Shown here in pieces: positions 35,501-48,134 of a DNA stretch of 64,000 nucleotides; position 1 is the stretch's first letter, and the number at the start of each line of letters is the position of its first letter. The DNA is taken from positions 26,039,555 to 26,103,554 of the forward strand of contig NC_065875.1 of assembly GCF_933775445.1 (NCBI RefSeq), read 5' to 3'. Source of the stretch: Argentina anserina. Lineage: Eukaryota; Streptophyta; Magnoliopsida; Rosales; Rosaceae. The notes beneath the pieces were generated by a model. That model ran no database searches. It worked only from the letters and a program-made list of their open reading frames with translations, and was not told where the DNA came from. A program made the translations under genes and the position numbers.

Positions 35501-36727
35501 TACTTTGCGAGCTATTCTGGTGATCCAGATAGTAGCATGGTAAGAGAAACTTGGGCTAGACTAATAGACCAATCTCTTTCAAGGGGTGGTATTGCCGAAG
35601 CATGTTCAGTATTGAAGAGATTTGGTGCTGACATTTATCCTGGAGATGGAGCTGGCTTACCCTTGGACACACTTTCTCTTCACCTTGAGAAAGCTGCACT
35701 GGTACATTTGAATTTTTTTTACGACTATTGATCTTATTTAGACAAAATAGTTGTGAATTCAACGAAAAAGAGTGACCTTTTTTTGGTCGATAAAATGATT
35801 GATTTTCTTTTCACATTTAATAGGAAAGACAGGAAAAGGGGGTTGAACCTGTTGGAGATGAAGATGTAGCAAGGGCTCTTCTTGCTGCTTGCAAGAATGC
35901 GACTGAGCCTGTACTGAACACTTATGATCAGTTATTAACGAGTGGTGCTATTTTACCCTCGCCCAACCTCAGGCTACGCCTTCTCCGATCAGTACTAGTG
36001 ATTCTTCGTGAGTGGGCAATGTCATTGTTTGCACAGAGAATGGGTACAAGTAGTAGGGGGGCTTCTTTGATATTAGGTGGAACATTTTCAGGGGAGCAGA
36101 GAGCAGTCGTTAACCAAGGAGTTCGAGATAAGATCTCTACTGCAGCCAACAGGTGAGTTTATTTATGTGCTTTTATGCAAAACAAACACGTTAATTGTTT
36201 GCTCACTGTCAACTGAGTAATTATATGTGTAGAGTATAATACTATAATAGCTGCATTGCCTGTGGTTTGCACTAAAGTTTGGAGTTTCATCAGTTCTATC
36301 CCGCTCTGTAACCCTGAACTCACAAAATAAAGTGCCTCAATAAGCAAGATATGTATGGTGATACAAAGTACACAGAAATATTATGTGGCATAGTTATAAG
36401 ATTTACTTGGAGTGAACAGAGACGCTTCTGACTCTGGATAACTTAATGTTTCCTTTTGCTCTTCCCAATTCCCATGGATGAAATATAACTACATAGACAA
36501 TGCATAGGAATCAATCTTGTCAATCCATTAATATTGATACTGAGCAAGAGTTTCAATATATGTTCAACTGTTCAAGTTAAGAATTCTCTTGTTGTATTTG
36601 GAATTGCAGGTATATGACTGAGGTACGGAGGTTGGCTCTTCCACAGCATCTTACCGAACCTATTTTCCAGGGATTTCGAGAACTAGAAGAGTCACTCTTA
36701 AGTCCCTTCCCTTTTGATCGTTATTGA
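29546..36727 (+). CDS. NUP155: Nuclear pore complex protein NUP155, 1,467 aa, 13 exons
   Basis: NUP155 is an inner-ring scaffold nucleoporin that links the pore to the nuclear membrane. Exons: 29546-29695, 30058-30227, 30767-30893, 31025-31287, 31415-33056, 33142-33354, 33510-33757, 33852-34263, 34481-34644, 34990-35338, 35483-35701, 35824-36152, 36610-36727; all GT-AG and in phase. The length agrees with plant NUP155 (about 1,460). The N-terminal half is the nucleoporin beta-propeller (SWDG-type turn WDGQCPEYSGEDQAICAVGL, SLQPLPDYIVPSDG, ILLAGRDGHIYELHY, SRWVVPNVFKFG). The C-terminal half is the alpha-solenoid (EYYTGPDGRGAVDDVSARLR, FYEAVVRLPLQKAQALDP, SPDRLFREYLYRAMI, PTLDERYNYLKNAV) ending QGFRELEESLLSPFPFDRY. 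The start MDDVVMRDVTNAGL is family-like. A polyadenylation-type AATAAA lies at 36860. Confidence 0.96.
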
Positions 36728-36859
36728 TTGTTCATTGCTTGATATAGTGTTGTACCATATTTCTGTTGCTAGAAGCAGTAGTTGCTTGTACATTGGTTCG
36801 ATATGTAATCATGTTCAAGAGACTTAGAACTCGATTTCTTTGAAAAAGAATGAGCTAAC

Positions 36860-36865
36860 AATAAA
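36860..36865 (+). terminator. Polyadenylation signal of NUP155
   Basis: AATAAA 133 bases after the stop codon, a plausible near-upstream element. Confidence 0.5.
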
Positions 36866-37397
36866 GTTGTCTTCGATAAGCCTACCTGTCTGCCCGTCAT
36901 TCCATCAGTAGATTCAGGTTTTGTTGCCTATTGGTGTCATTACATTATTATGTGACACTGAGTCCTTCTGTAACTGTTTTGGAGGCCTTGCCTTTGTATC
37001 AAAATCATCGCTCTTGTTAATGATTTTGCCCATTTCTGAAATGATAATCTTTGCAATTTTGACAAACCGGCCATTTCTATTAGTCAACTCAGAAACCGAC
37101 CTTATCCTATTGGTGAACACCAACTCTCTCCCCATGTCTCATTGGAAATCTGGCGTCTTTGAATATGACGGATTAGACTGGACCATCACCAAACTAGTTT
37201 TATAGTTGTGATAAAATGTCTTATTTTTTTTCTCTTAAGATAATATAATACAACTATAAATCAAACTATCGACTACTGCCACCTAATTTAAGACTACGTA
37301 AGTTATTCCATGCTTATAATTTCAATATTTTGAGCATGTAAAATGTTAGTTAAGAAAATGCAAGAAGAACGTTCCTCCTCAACAACGGTGTCAAACC
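36866..37397. other. NUP155 to MULE spacer
   Basis: An open frame at 36914-37135 on the minus strand (SELTNRNGRFVKIAKIIISE within it) has a protein-like look but no recognised family or gene structure. The rest is AT-rich. The last ten bases are the left copy of the target duplication of the element that follows. Confidence 0.35.
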
Positions 37398-37955
37398 TAA
37401 GTAGCACGGGCACGTGCTCATGGCACCGTATTGGGCGTCCGACATGGACATGGACATGCTCGGACACGCGAACTGAATTTGAACAAGGCCCGGACACGCA
37501 CCAACTCATAATAAAAGTGAAAATGCTTATGGTGAGAATCGAACCTTGGTCATCCAAGGCACTCAACAACTCCTTAATCATTCCAACAGATTCAATTTTT
37601 GTTATATTTATGCACACTTTAATATATATAAGGAGAGAAACTCGTGATAAAAGTAAGAATGCTTGTGGTGGGATTCGAACATTGGTTATTCAAGGTACTT
37701 ATCAAGTCCTTAGCCATTCTAACAAGTTATGTTTTCATCATTTTAATGCACACTTTGACATATATATACATCTAAAATTCTAAATACTTTTAAATTTATA
37801 AATAATTTTTTTAATAAATAAATATATTAAAAATAATATTTAATTAACGTATACATCACGTGTCCGTGTCCAAAAACATTTCTATATGCCGTGTTTACGT
37901 ATCAAATCGTTTCCAATACAAATACTCGTGTCTGTGTCCGTGTCCGTACCACTTA
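37398..37955. mobile_element. Non-autonomous DNA transposon, MULE-like, 558 bp, with 10-bp target duplication
   Basis: Direct repeats gtgtcaaacc at 37388-37397 and 37956-37965 are identical and flank the element exactly. The ends are imperfect inverted repeats: left taagtagcacgggcacg, right (other strand) taagtggtacggacacgg, followed by further GGACACG-type subterminal motifs at both ends. A 9-11 bp target duplication is typical of Mutator-like elements. The interior has no transposase. It holds a tandem pair of about 125 bases (from about 37508 and 37645; both contain attcgaac/aatcgaac and a ttggtcatccaaggc-like segment) and an AT-rich half. Confidence 0.8.
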
Positions 37956-37965
37956 GTGTCAAACC

Positions 37966-38726
37966 AATCTTCTCAACGAGTTATGACTCATCTTAGATTT
38001 AATGCAATCTTTTGAATCTCTCATTCTCTATGTGCATTAACTACAGGAGCTATCAACATTTAATTGTAGTCACTAATAAAAAGACTCGAACGTCTTGTTA
38101 TATATCAAACATGACGCACCAAGTCATCACTTATAGAAAAGACTTGATTGATCAGAGTTTTTGTTGGAGAAAAGATAAGATCGTAAAGTATTAGCTGATA
38201 AGATCATAAGATGGTAAAATTACCTTGCTGGTGACTAAGCATAATTGAAGCCAAGTTTCATTTCAACTTGCCAAATATCGAGTTACTGACACCAAAAATA
38301 GGAGGGTATACCCGTCATTCCCCCCAACAACCGCAGTTCTAACTGTTAGCAACCTTCCCGAAGTCGTTCGCTACTCAAATGGTCAATTGGGAGAAAAGAG
38401 AGAACTGCCACGACTGAAAAGACTTTAAAGACCCGAAATTAATATTAAAAATAAGAAAGGAAGAAAAAGAAAACTGAGGAGGGCGACATTTTTTTTCCTC
38501 AGTTTCCGATTTCAATTACCAGTCTCTGCAGATCTCATCTCCTCCGGTAGTCTTCAACTTTCCGGCGAAGAAACCCTAACAGACATGTTCCGATTGGAGC
38601 AGGAGAAGATCCGAAAGCGAATTTGACACCTCCGAATCCGGTTTCCTCTACCTCTCTCTCTCTCTCTCTCAATCGGCGCAAGTTCCGATTACGACCGGAG
38701 GTTGAGCTGGTGAATTGCTGCTGCAC
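37966..38726 (+). promoter_or_regulatory. Promoter and 5' leader of VAC14
   Basis: A telo-box AAACCCTAA at 38571-38579 and a CT microsatellite at about 38652-38670 lie in the last 160 bases before the ATG, as in the NUP155 and MAP70 leaders. The upstream part is AT-rich without genes. Confidence 0.5.
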
Positions 38727-41700
38727 ATGGCCGACGCTCTCACTGTGATTCCCGCCGGCGTGCTCCGGAACCTGGCGGACAAGCTCTACGAGAAGCGCAA
38801 GAATGCTGCTCTCGAGGTCTGTGTTCTTCTTCTGCATTTTTAGGGTTTTGGATTAGATCTTAAGAGTTCAATCGGTTCGGTTTTTAGTGTGTGTGTTGGC
38901 GTTTGTGTATAGGTTGAGGGAATCGTGAAGCAGCTCACGATGGCCGGCGATCATGATAAGATTACGGCCGTGATCAAATTGCTCACTACGGAATTTACTT
39001 ATTCACCGCAAGCGAATCACCGCAAGGTAATTGATGTGAAGAATTTTGTACTAGTTTTTCGTTTAGTTTTGGTGTACTATTTTGTGGCTTCAATTTGCTA
39101 TGGTTGATGGTTGAATGTTTATATGCTCAGTTTGTGTATGTGTTTGTTGTGGTTTTTGTGTAGGGAGGACTGATAGGGTTAGCTGCTGCAACAGTTGGGT
39201 TGACCAGCGAAGCGGCTCAGCATCTTGAGGTAAACCTAAAACCCTTGAGTATAGATTGATCAGTTTCTTTAGATTTCTGCCTAAATGATGGACTATTAAG
39301 ATGTCAAAGTCTAGGCATATGTGATCATTGTGTTTTCGAGGTAGAATTAGTTGTGGTACTGGTGTGCTAAACTATCAATATAGCAGTATGTTGACCTTAG
39401 CCAGAGTGTTTGGTTCTACTAATTAAATTTAGTTACTGGCATAAGAATAAGCTGTAATATGTTACTAGGGATGAGTATAACATTGCTTGTTACTGTAATC
39501 TAGTGTGGTGTGAGTGATGCGCTTTATTTTCCGAGTTTGCAATATCTGAGCTCTTGGGCATCTCCAGGAACTAGTAACTATTACAAAACTTGGGTTGTTT
39601 TGATTCTTTCTGTACAAGATTAGTTGCATGTAGGTGAGAAGATTTTGATTTAAGTAGATCTGAAGGTTTTACACTGATCAACAGATGGCCGTGTGATTGC
39701 TTTCATCAAGATTTTTTGCTTCTAAGTTCTTCGGGTTGGCCTAAGCAATGGCTAACCCTTGGAAATCTTAATTCGATAATGCCTTTCAAAATCTCCTAGT
39801 TTACATCATACTTTATGTGATGTTGTATTCACTATTCCTGTAATCCACTATTTATATTATCAGTGATATCTAGTCTTAGTTCATAAAAGGTTTAATGAGA
39901 ACAGCAGGTAGGTGGCTGTGGATTGAGTCATTATATTGGTAAGTACAATGGGATAACTAGGCTATCTTTCCAAACTGAATTTTATTTGGTTGGTCAGTCT
40001 GATAAAAGTATCAGAACCTGAGGAGCCATTCTATTTTTAAAATTTAAAAAAAAAAAATTTGCGTAAACATATTGGTAAGTTGTGAGTTAAGTGGTGCGGG
40101 TAACTAGACATATCTTTTGAAACTGAAGTCCTAGTGCGGAGTGAGCGTAGGCACACAATTGAGCTAGTTTGATAATGTTGAAGATGTTCAGAATTATATA
40201 GTGCTACACGTTGTCTAACAAATTGTATCATATTTCCAATTTGTACTATATATTTCCAACAGATTAGAAATTCTAACACTTCCCTACATAATGAAGTTAG
40301 AGGTCTCAAAAACTCCCTCCAGGCATTGTTTGATTCTGTAGGCTTCCATCATCTGTCTTGAGCTGTCCATTTTGTAGTTTAAACTCATGCACATTAACCT
40401 GAAAGCAGTAGTACTTAGTCAATTGCATGATGCCATTTTTGGTTCCTTCCAGATATAAAATTGCAAGTTTATTTTATTTCCATGCATCAGTTATTCAATG
40501 CTTAAACATTCTTTATTGGTTTACTGAATATTTATTTTCTTCTCATGTATCTGCCAGCAAATTGTGCCTCCTGTGCTTAATTCCTTTTGTGACCAAGATA
40601 GCAGAGTTCGTTATTATGCTTGTGAAGCACTATACAACATTGCAAAGGTGAAAAATGATTAGGTGGCTGATTCACTGAATTAATATGGTGTCCCTGACCT
40701 TGACCTTAATATTATTTCTTTTTCATGGTGCTCAGGTTGTACGAGGAGATTTTATTATATTCTTCAATCAGATTTTTGATGCCTTGTGCAAGCTGTCAGC
40801 AGACTCAGATGCTAATGTACAAAGTGCCGCTCATCTTTTAGATCGGCTTGTAAAGGTATGTAACCAGTTCAAACTATCGCATTCTCTTTTTTTTCACCCA
40901 AAAAAAAACTTTCGACCTCTGAAAAATCGATCTTTTCCACTTTCTTCTTATCATTTACATATGCGCTCTGTATGCCCTATACTTAATTCTCTTTATAAAT
41001 TGAAGCAGGATATCGTTACTGAAAGTGACCAGTTCAGGTGCGTAATATTCCTGATCTGGTTCAGAAGTATATTCTATTGTATTCTCGAGACAGTAATGCA
41101 ACATTTACATTACGATATTTTATTTCTGTTTTCTCTTATGCAGCATTGAAGAATTTATACCATTACTGAGGGAGCGTATGAATGTTCTAAATCCCTATGT
41201 CCGCCAATTTTTGGTAGGATGGATCACTGTTTTAGACAGCGTGCCAGATATTGATATGCTGGGTTTCCTTCCCGACTTTCTTGATGGTATGTCTTTTTTA
41301 ATGTGAAAAGAAAATATGCTTTCTTTCATTTTTAATCATTTCCTAGTTTGATTTGAACTCACAATTTGCTGTTAAATATCAGGTTTGTTTAATATGTTAA
41401 GCGATTCAAGCCATGAGATAAGACAACAGGCTGATTCAGCTCTTTCAGAGTTTCTCCAAGAGATTAAAAACTCCCCAGTAAGATATTTGACTGTTAATGT
41501 CTCAATTCTGTAACGGTTTCTGTTGTACGTGTTTACTGGTTGCTTTGGAAGAATTTCGGCCGGTCAATTTTCCATATTTTCTTGTGTATGTGTGTTTCTT
41601 TGTTGGTCTCTGTTTCCTCTTTCTCTTGCATCTCTCAGTATATATGTACTGTCATTCAGTCAGTGTGGCTCATTATCCTTGTCTCATGGTAATACAGATA

Positions 41701-43464
41701 TATGTTTCATTTCAAGTATGTAGCTTTATGAGGGAGCGCATGTGTGCTAAATTTATATTGGAAGTATATGGAATTATCTTTTGGTTAAATAATGAGGGTG
41801 GTTGACCATGCATCACTTATCCTTGTTATCAATATTTTATTTATATCATGTTATGTTCATTTGTAATTTTCTGACTCGAGCAGTGCTACTCTTGAAGTCT
41901 GTAGATTATGGTCGCATGGCTGAAATACTGGTGCAGAGGGCTGCTTCTCCAGATGAATTTACTCGTTTAACAGCTATCACATGGGTGAGTGAAAGTAAAT
42001 GTAGAATTACTTGTATCATTCATCTACAGTCTTTATAGTTGATGTTCTCGATATGGAGACGGATCACTGTTTTGTGTAGATTTATTATATTTGAATAGGG
42101 ATGTGCTTCTTGAATTTGCAGATAAATGAGTTTGTAAAACTTGGTGGGGACCAGCTTGTTCCCTACTACGCTGATATATTGGGAGCAATTTTACCCTGCA
42201 TATCCGATAAAGAGGAGAAAATCAGAGTGGTAGGTCTTATGGTTTCCTTCATTCCCTTTTTTGTTGTTTTTTCCTCTTTCTTGTTGGGGGTGTGGATGAT
42301 AATTTGATTTTGCAGCTTATTGTGGATTTCTTTCACTGAATTATTTTCTCCTCACCTAAGGTTGCTCGCGAAACCAATGAAGAGCTTCGTGCTATTAATG
42401 CAGATCCAGCTGAAGGGTTCGATGTTGGAGCAATCCTCTCTATTGCAAGGAGGTTAGTTTTTATAACCAACACAAGCTAGGGTGATATTACTTTTTATTT
42501 TTATCGTATGTTAGTTGCCATTTATATCTGTGTTTTATGATCAGGCAACTATCTAGTGAGTGGGAGGCTACTAGAATTGAAGCATTGCATTGGATTTCCA
42601 ACCTTTTAAATAGACAACGTACTGAGGTAAATTGTAATTTTTTTTGCATGGTTGGTTCATACCTGTTTTTATGCAATCAATTTTCCTGGAAGTACCTATT
42701 GAACTGTTCTTTTACTCCCGAAAATAAATTTTTCATGAATGTAATATTCATATGTTTCCTTTGTTTCTATTCCAATTCAATTCTGGTTATGCACTGACTG
42801 GTTATGCTTGTATAGAATATAGTAAGTTATTAATTATCCTAAATAGGAGTGGTCGTTTGCTTGACATTTTAAAATCATGTTGCTTTGTGGTACTTGGTTC
42901 TATGAATGATAATTTATTAGTGGACAAATGGAATAGATCACCTTTCGTTTTCCTATATTACAAAGGGGCTAGTAGTGGACGAACTATGAACCAAATCGAA
43001 TATACACACACGCACACACACCACTTTTATTGTATCTGAAACTACATTTACTGCAATGTAACATTGAGATACACAAGCGATATATAATAAGGTAAATGAT
43101 ATGCCTGTAGATGAATTGAATTATTAATAGTTATCGGGCTCATCTCCCTTTTTTGGATAAGTTCTAATTAATTTTACATGAAACAGGTATTGACGTATCT
43201 GAATGACATATTTGACACTCTTTTGGAAGCACTTTCAGATCCTTCTGATCAGGTAATCTGTATGGGCTTTAATGTAAATAAGTAGCTTATTAACATGTTG
43301 AATGGCATTCATGTGGATATCTAATATTGCAAGTTTGATGCCCAGGTGGTTCTCCTGGTTCTAGAGGTTCATGCATGCATAGCGAAAGATCCACAACACT
43401 TCCGTCAGCTTGTCATCTTCCTTGTTCATAATTTCCGTGTAGATAATTCTCTTCTGGAAAAGTG

Positions 43465-43496
<32 letters not shown>

Positions 43497-45832
43497 GCTG
43501 TAGCTGTTGGTGGGTGACTTTTCTTGATATAATTCTTCTCATATTTTCTTTTTGTTCCCAGACGTGGTGCTTTGATAATTCGCCGACTTTGTGTGCTTTT
43601 AGATGCTGAAAGGGTTTACCGAGAACTGTCTACTATATTAGAAGGAGAGTCGAACCTGGATTTTGCATCTATTATGGTTCAGGTAGGTTGTTATTTATAT
43701 AAAAGCAATTATTGCATAAAGCTATATGCATCAGTGATTTTGCACCTGTATTCTTTTTACTGAATGAAGTTTTCTCCTATTCCCTACAAGTAAACTCTTT
43801 GCTATGGGAGAGGCTTTGAACATTACCAATTATATAGTTTTTTTTTTCACTTTTTGCAGCAGTTCATGTTTCAGTTAGTTTTCATAAGTTATTCACGTGC
43901 TTGTTTCTTTGTTCAGGCTTTGAACTTGATTCTACTTACATCTTCCGAGTTGTCTGACCTTCGAGATCTTTTGAAACAATCACTTGTGAATCCATCAGGG
44001 AAGGACTTATTTGTTTCTTTATATGCTTCATGGTGTCACTCGCCTATGGCAATTATAAGCCTCTGCTTGTTATCTCAGGTAAGGTCGTAATGCTCTGTCT
44101 CTTGTTACCACTTCCATTGAAAATCTTCATTTTTGCGCGCATGTGTTCTCTTTCTTGAAGTATCCTATTGCTTTCTTTTGACAGACATATCAGCATGCAA
44201 GTACGGTGATTCAGTCTCTGGTGGAGGAAGATATAAATGTCAAATTTTTAGTCCATCTGGACAAATTGATTCGGTTACTGGAAACTCCAATCTTTGTATA
44301 TCTTAGATTACAGGTGTGGCATTCTAGTCTACTCTTAAGTCTTAGAGAGAGCATTGTCATCATTGTGTGTGTTTAGTATGAAATTCTAATTGGAATTTGC
44401 ATGTTTGATTGGATTTATGTCTTGTGGCTTATATTGTTGGTTTTTCATTAAGTAGTGGACCTCCCGGTTCTTATACTGGTGTTTAAGGTTAAAGAATAGG
44501 ACCTCCAAAATCGGTCTCAATTTAAAGGAATGCTTCTTACAAAAATTTATAAGAGTTTAGTTTTCTCTTTTGAAAAAAGAATTCAGTTCACACACCCGTT
44601 TTCTTTATCACACCCCATCTATGATGGGAGCCAATAAGAAGCAATAGTTTGCAACACAAAAATAATAATTAAAAATATAGATAAGGTGTGTTAATAACAA
44701 AAAAGGTCGTGTGAGAAACACCACCCTTGAACAAATAAAGTCAAATAAGGCTATGCTTTGTTTGCAATGGCTATAAATTTTGCACAGCATATGTATCAGT
44801 TGATGTTGTCTCCATTTGCTTTCATCTAAGCGATATAACTTGGATGCCTGAGCTGTCTTCTTGTTTTTGCAGCTTCTGGAACCTGGAAGGCATATGTGGC
44901 TGTTAAAAGCTTTGTATGGTCTTTTGATGCTACTTCCCCAGGTACAAACTAAGCTGTATATTCCTCATTTTCTGTAACAACTGCAACCATGATTTGAGCT
45001 TGAATTTATAGATGTTATTGTGAGGAATATACGATAGACCATTGATCTTTTACTTCTGCTTCCTTTATTATCAAGATCAATGCTGAGAATTCTGAGATCC
45101 AATCTTGAAAGTTTTTTCAAATTGTACCTTTTTGCAGTTTTATTGTGGTTAGTGTCAATCATATCTTTTTCTGTTATGAGTAAACATTTTCCAATCGGTA
45201 CTTGATTGCAGCAAAGTGCCGCCTTTAAAATTCTACGGACTCGTTTAAAAACTGTACCTACCTACTCGTTTGGTGGTGAGCAACCCAGGCGAACTTCTTC
45301 AGGGAATTCCTATCAGATCCTACATCATATGTCAAGTGGATCACAGGTCATTGAGGATGGTGACTTAAACCCAAACCAGGACAGTAAGTTTTCTCATCAT
45401 GGAATAAACTTCACTGCAAGACTACAACAGTTTGAGCAAATGCAGCAGCAGCATCGCCAGCATACAAAAGATCAGGCACAAGTACGCAGCAATTCCACAT
45501 CATCCACAACGCAACAGGTTTGTTGAGTTTTATACAGAAAGAATATCATCAGTGCATTGATTTAATAGTGCGTTCATGCTTCGTGCATTTGATCAATATC
45601 TATGTAGATATATCTCCACTTTATCTGTATATAATGCCATACAGTCACACCTTGATGTTTGAATTCCACCCATACTGTGCTTTTAAAGCCGGCATTACTG
45701 CACTTTGAATTACGTTGCTGCTTATCATATATGTAGGATGTGCAAAGACCTGAAGAACTCAGCCGAACTTCATCAGATGTCAATCGGCCTCCTTCTAGAT
45801 CTAGGAGGGGACCAGGGCAGTTACAATTATAA
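38727..45832 (+). CDS. VAC14: Protein VAC14 homologue, 726 aa, 20 exons
   Basis: VAC14 is the HEAT-repeat scaffold of the FAB1/PIKfyve-SAC/Fig4 complex that makes and turns over PI(3,5)P2 on endosome and vacuole membranes. Exons: 38727-38816, 38913-39026, 39164-39229, 40558-40647, 40736-40855, 41009-41037, 41144-41286, 41383-41477, 41898-41984, 42122-42229, 42361-42452, 42545-42626, 43187-43252, 43346-43461, 43562-43682, 43917-44078, 44185-44313, 44873-44941, 45212-45517, 45737-45832. All are GT-AG, in phase. N-terminal HEAT repeats are visible ([51 protein letters not shown]), then the VAC14-specific helices ([24 protein letters not shown], [15 protein letters not shown]) and the conserved C-terminal Fab1-binding region ([24 protein letters not shown], [40 protein letters not shown]). 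The last exons encode a Gln/Ser-rich tail. Length is close to plant VAC14. Confidence 0.96.
43001..43022 (+). repeat. CA-type microsatellite in VAC14 intron 12
   Basis: Imperfect run of tacacacacg / cacacacac dinucleotides. Confidence 0.8.
43467..43494 (+). repeat. (TC)14 microsatellite at the 5' end of VAC14 intron 14
   Basis: Starts five bases after the exon 14 end, immediately behind the donor gtgag. Confidence 0.95.
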
Positions 45833-47543
45833 TGTTGCTGCTTCTGGACCCTGGGTCACTGGCGGAGGCAAACATGTCTCACATCAGCAAAGCTTAGGAG
45901 TTGTGAATGGGATATCTGGTATAGTTTGTAAAATTGTATATTTGTAGTAGTTTGTTGTTAATTGGTTCGGATGGTGGGAATTGGGTTTGAAAATTAAGAT
46001 CAGCTCAGTTGATGCGAGGCTATTCTTTTTGACATTTGTAAGCTGATGCTGCCCATGTGGTTCTGTTATTTTTATTGAAAACCATGTGGGGGGTTAGAAA
46101 GGGGATAATTCCAATTAGATTCAATTTGTTTTTTCATCTGTTACATGTTATAAGGTAGCTGTTATGTACACCTCGGTTTTGAAATTAAAGGAAAGTTGGA
46201 TGTGTAGTTATAATTTCACTATAGACCGTTTTCACACTTGTATTTACTCGTTCGTTTACTGCCTAGTGTTAAAGATCAAGTACTGAATTATATATTAGTA
46301 GTACTGAATCATCAATTGTAAAGGCCGGAGAATGATGAAAAAATGCACACGCCCGACTGACGTCAACTGGTAAATGGTAACCGAGGTTTTTTAGGATTGA
46401 TTTCCTATGCTTGGACAGTTGAACCCTGCAAAGTGTAAACAAGCCATGCAATCTGGCTGAGATATGTATGAACCCAAACTCATATTGGTATGGGTATAAC
46501 GTTACATATTGGAAGTCTTTTTCTATGATCAAGAAATACCGATGTATAGGCGATATTGAGAGAAAACGATTTTGTATGTGTTGAACTTTTTATCTTCTAC
46601 ATAAAGAAAGTAGAAGAGGGGGACTTGGGGGAACTTTATACCTGTTCATACCCGGAGTTTTAATTCATTTTAAGAGGGACATCTACATATTCTCGTCCCA
46701 AAACTTCTGCAAGTTTTACATCCCCATTTGTACACAGTGAGGAAGCAAATCACTTTAACTCAATTAGCTTAAACTTCCATTCAACGTGTTTAATTCCCTA
46801 TTAGCAGCTAGCTGACTCAAACTTTGATAAAAGGTGAAAAATCTAGAAGATACGAAAGTTGCTCTTGATTCACGGTGTCTAACAGTTGGGTACAGTTATT
46901 TCGATATATCACTTAAAACTTATTCCAACACAGATGGTTAGATGGAACAGCCTTACGTACACTTCCAAAATACTTAGCTACATGGATAATCTTCCATTCT
47001 TTCATAACTCAACATCTTGAAGTTAGGATGTGGCCATCGTCAGTGTACTCTCTACCCTTATTCGAGAGTAAAAGGTAATGCGACTACGTCCTAAACTCAA
47101 ATCAGTAACAAACAAAACTTTAGAAGATCTATACATCCCAGAGCAAAAATGTACCATAGTAGGAATGCGGCAATCATCACAGCGTATGTTCACAAAATCA
47201 ACCTATACATTAAGGATGTGCATCCTCGCCGTTTCCGAAAAAACAAAATCATGTAACTGTGCATACAACGACTAATGTCAAGATACATACACTGATCAAC
47301 TTGAAACCAAGGTTTTTTTATGTGCATATAACAGTTGCAAAGATGAAGGGTTGAAACAACAGATGGTCATAATGATGAGTGGTGACACAGCTGATATGGC
47401 TGAAATTAAGAAAGCAAAGGGATCATACTAAGTTCAAATGCCAGCAACTTGTGCTAGGAGATCACAAAAAAAGGTTAAGTTGGAAGAGCAAACAATTCAA
47501 CATCCAGTTGTATCCAATAGCACCAGATGAACTAGAAAATTTA
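45833..47543. other. VAC14 3' UTR and spacer
   Basis: The first 350 bases are probably the VAC14 3' UTR. After that the sequence is AT-rich; short open frames (46269-46532 minus, 47078-47275 plus) are unassigned. The last 170 bases may be the 3' flank of the minus-strand RING relic. Confidence 0.35.
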
Positions 47544-47935
47544 TTACAATGCGAGCAAACAAATTGCAATCAGGCACCAAAGAACCGCAAGCAAATTGTT
47601 GGTAATAAAGTAAACAGAGTTGAGAATCCCACATACAAAGCTCGAACTAGAGTCGATTGCAGGGCTAAGTTGATGCTCTGGTGCACGCACTATTGCACGG
47701 CTAAGTTGATCTTCTTGCGTCGGCATTATTGCAGGGCTTAACTGATCTTCTTCTTCTTCTTGTGTTGGCATCGGGTATCGGCAGAAGGGATATGTGTGGT
47801 TAATCTGTAGCCACTGAGCAATGCAATGCAGATGAAAATGGTGTTTGCAGGGCAATCAAACCCTGAGGAGGCATAAGAACCGGGCACTGTCACTGGCTCC
47901 AAACCCTGGATTGATGATCTGCTCGCAGGAATCAA
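47544..47935 (-). pseudogene. RING-H2 protein pseudogene, inverted copy of the 48135 gene
   Basis: Read on the minus strand it begins IPASRSSIQGLEPVT, like IPASRSFIQGLEQVT of the intact neighbour, but the segment holding the first RING cysteines (CAICLDDF) is deleted. The frame then shifts into LPCKHHFHLHCIAQWL and INHTYPFCRYPMPTQEE, where the first cysteine of the CPLC pair is replaced. It ends with SSFVCGILNSVYFITNNL and a hydrophobic tail. A 36-base minisatellite (units at 47656, 47692 and 47728) expands the sequence after the RING. It cannot bind both zinc ions and is not a working E3. It lies head-to-head with the intact copy, 200 bases apart. Confidence 0.75.
47656..47766 (-). repeat. 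36-bp minisatellite in the RING pseudogene, about three units
   Basis: attgc(a/c)ggg/cgg units start at 47656, 47692 and 47728, exactly 36 bases apart. This encodes repeated SPAI or RAI plus DQLS/EHQLS peptides in the minus frame, so it expands in multiples of 12 codons. Confidence 0.7.
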
Positions 47936-48134
47936 AGAAGGTCCGATGAGGTGCGATGAGTACCATGATGCAAGCGGTCGAATTTATCATGAAATCGGTC
48001 CTATAATATAGCCCAAAGACATTTTTGGGTAAAGTTCTCTCATTTCAAGCAGCAATTAAGTGACGACAACGAAAGCAACATTGAGTATGGAAACTTGATA
48101 TGCAAGCATCTGAAGAGTATGGGTGTGCCGGAAG

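Noticed and set aside
37398..37955. tRNA-derived SINE
   Set aside because: The GATTCGAAC pieces look like tRNA T-arm, but there is no A box, no poly-A end, and TIRs with a 10-bp target duplication fit a DNA transposon better.
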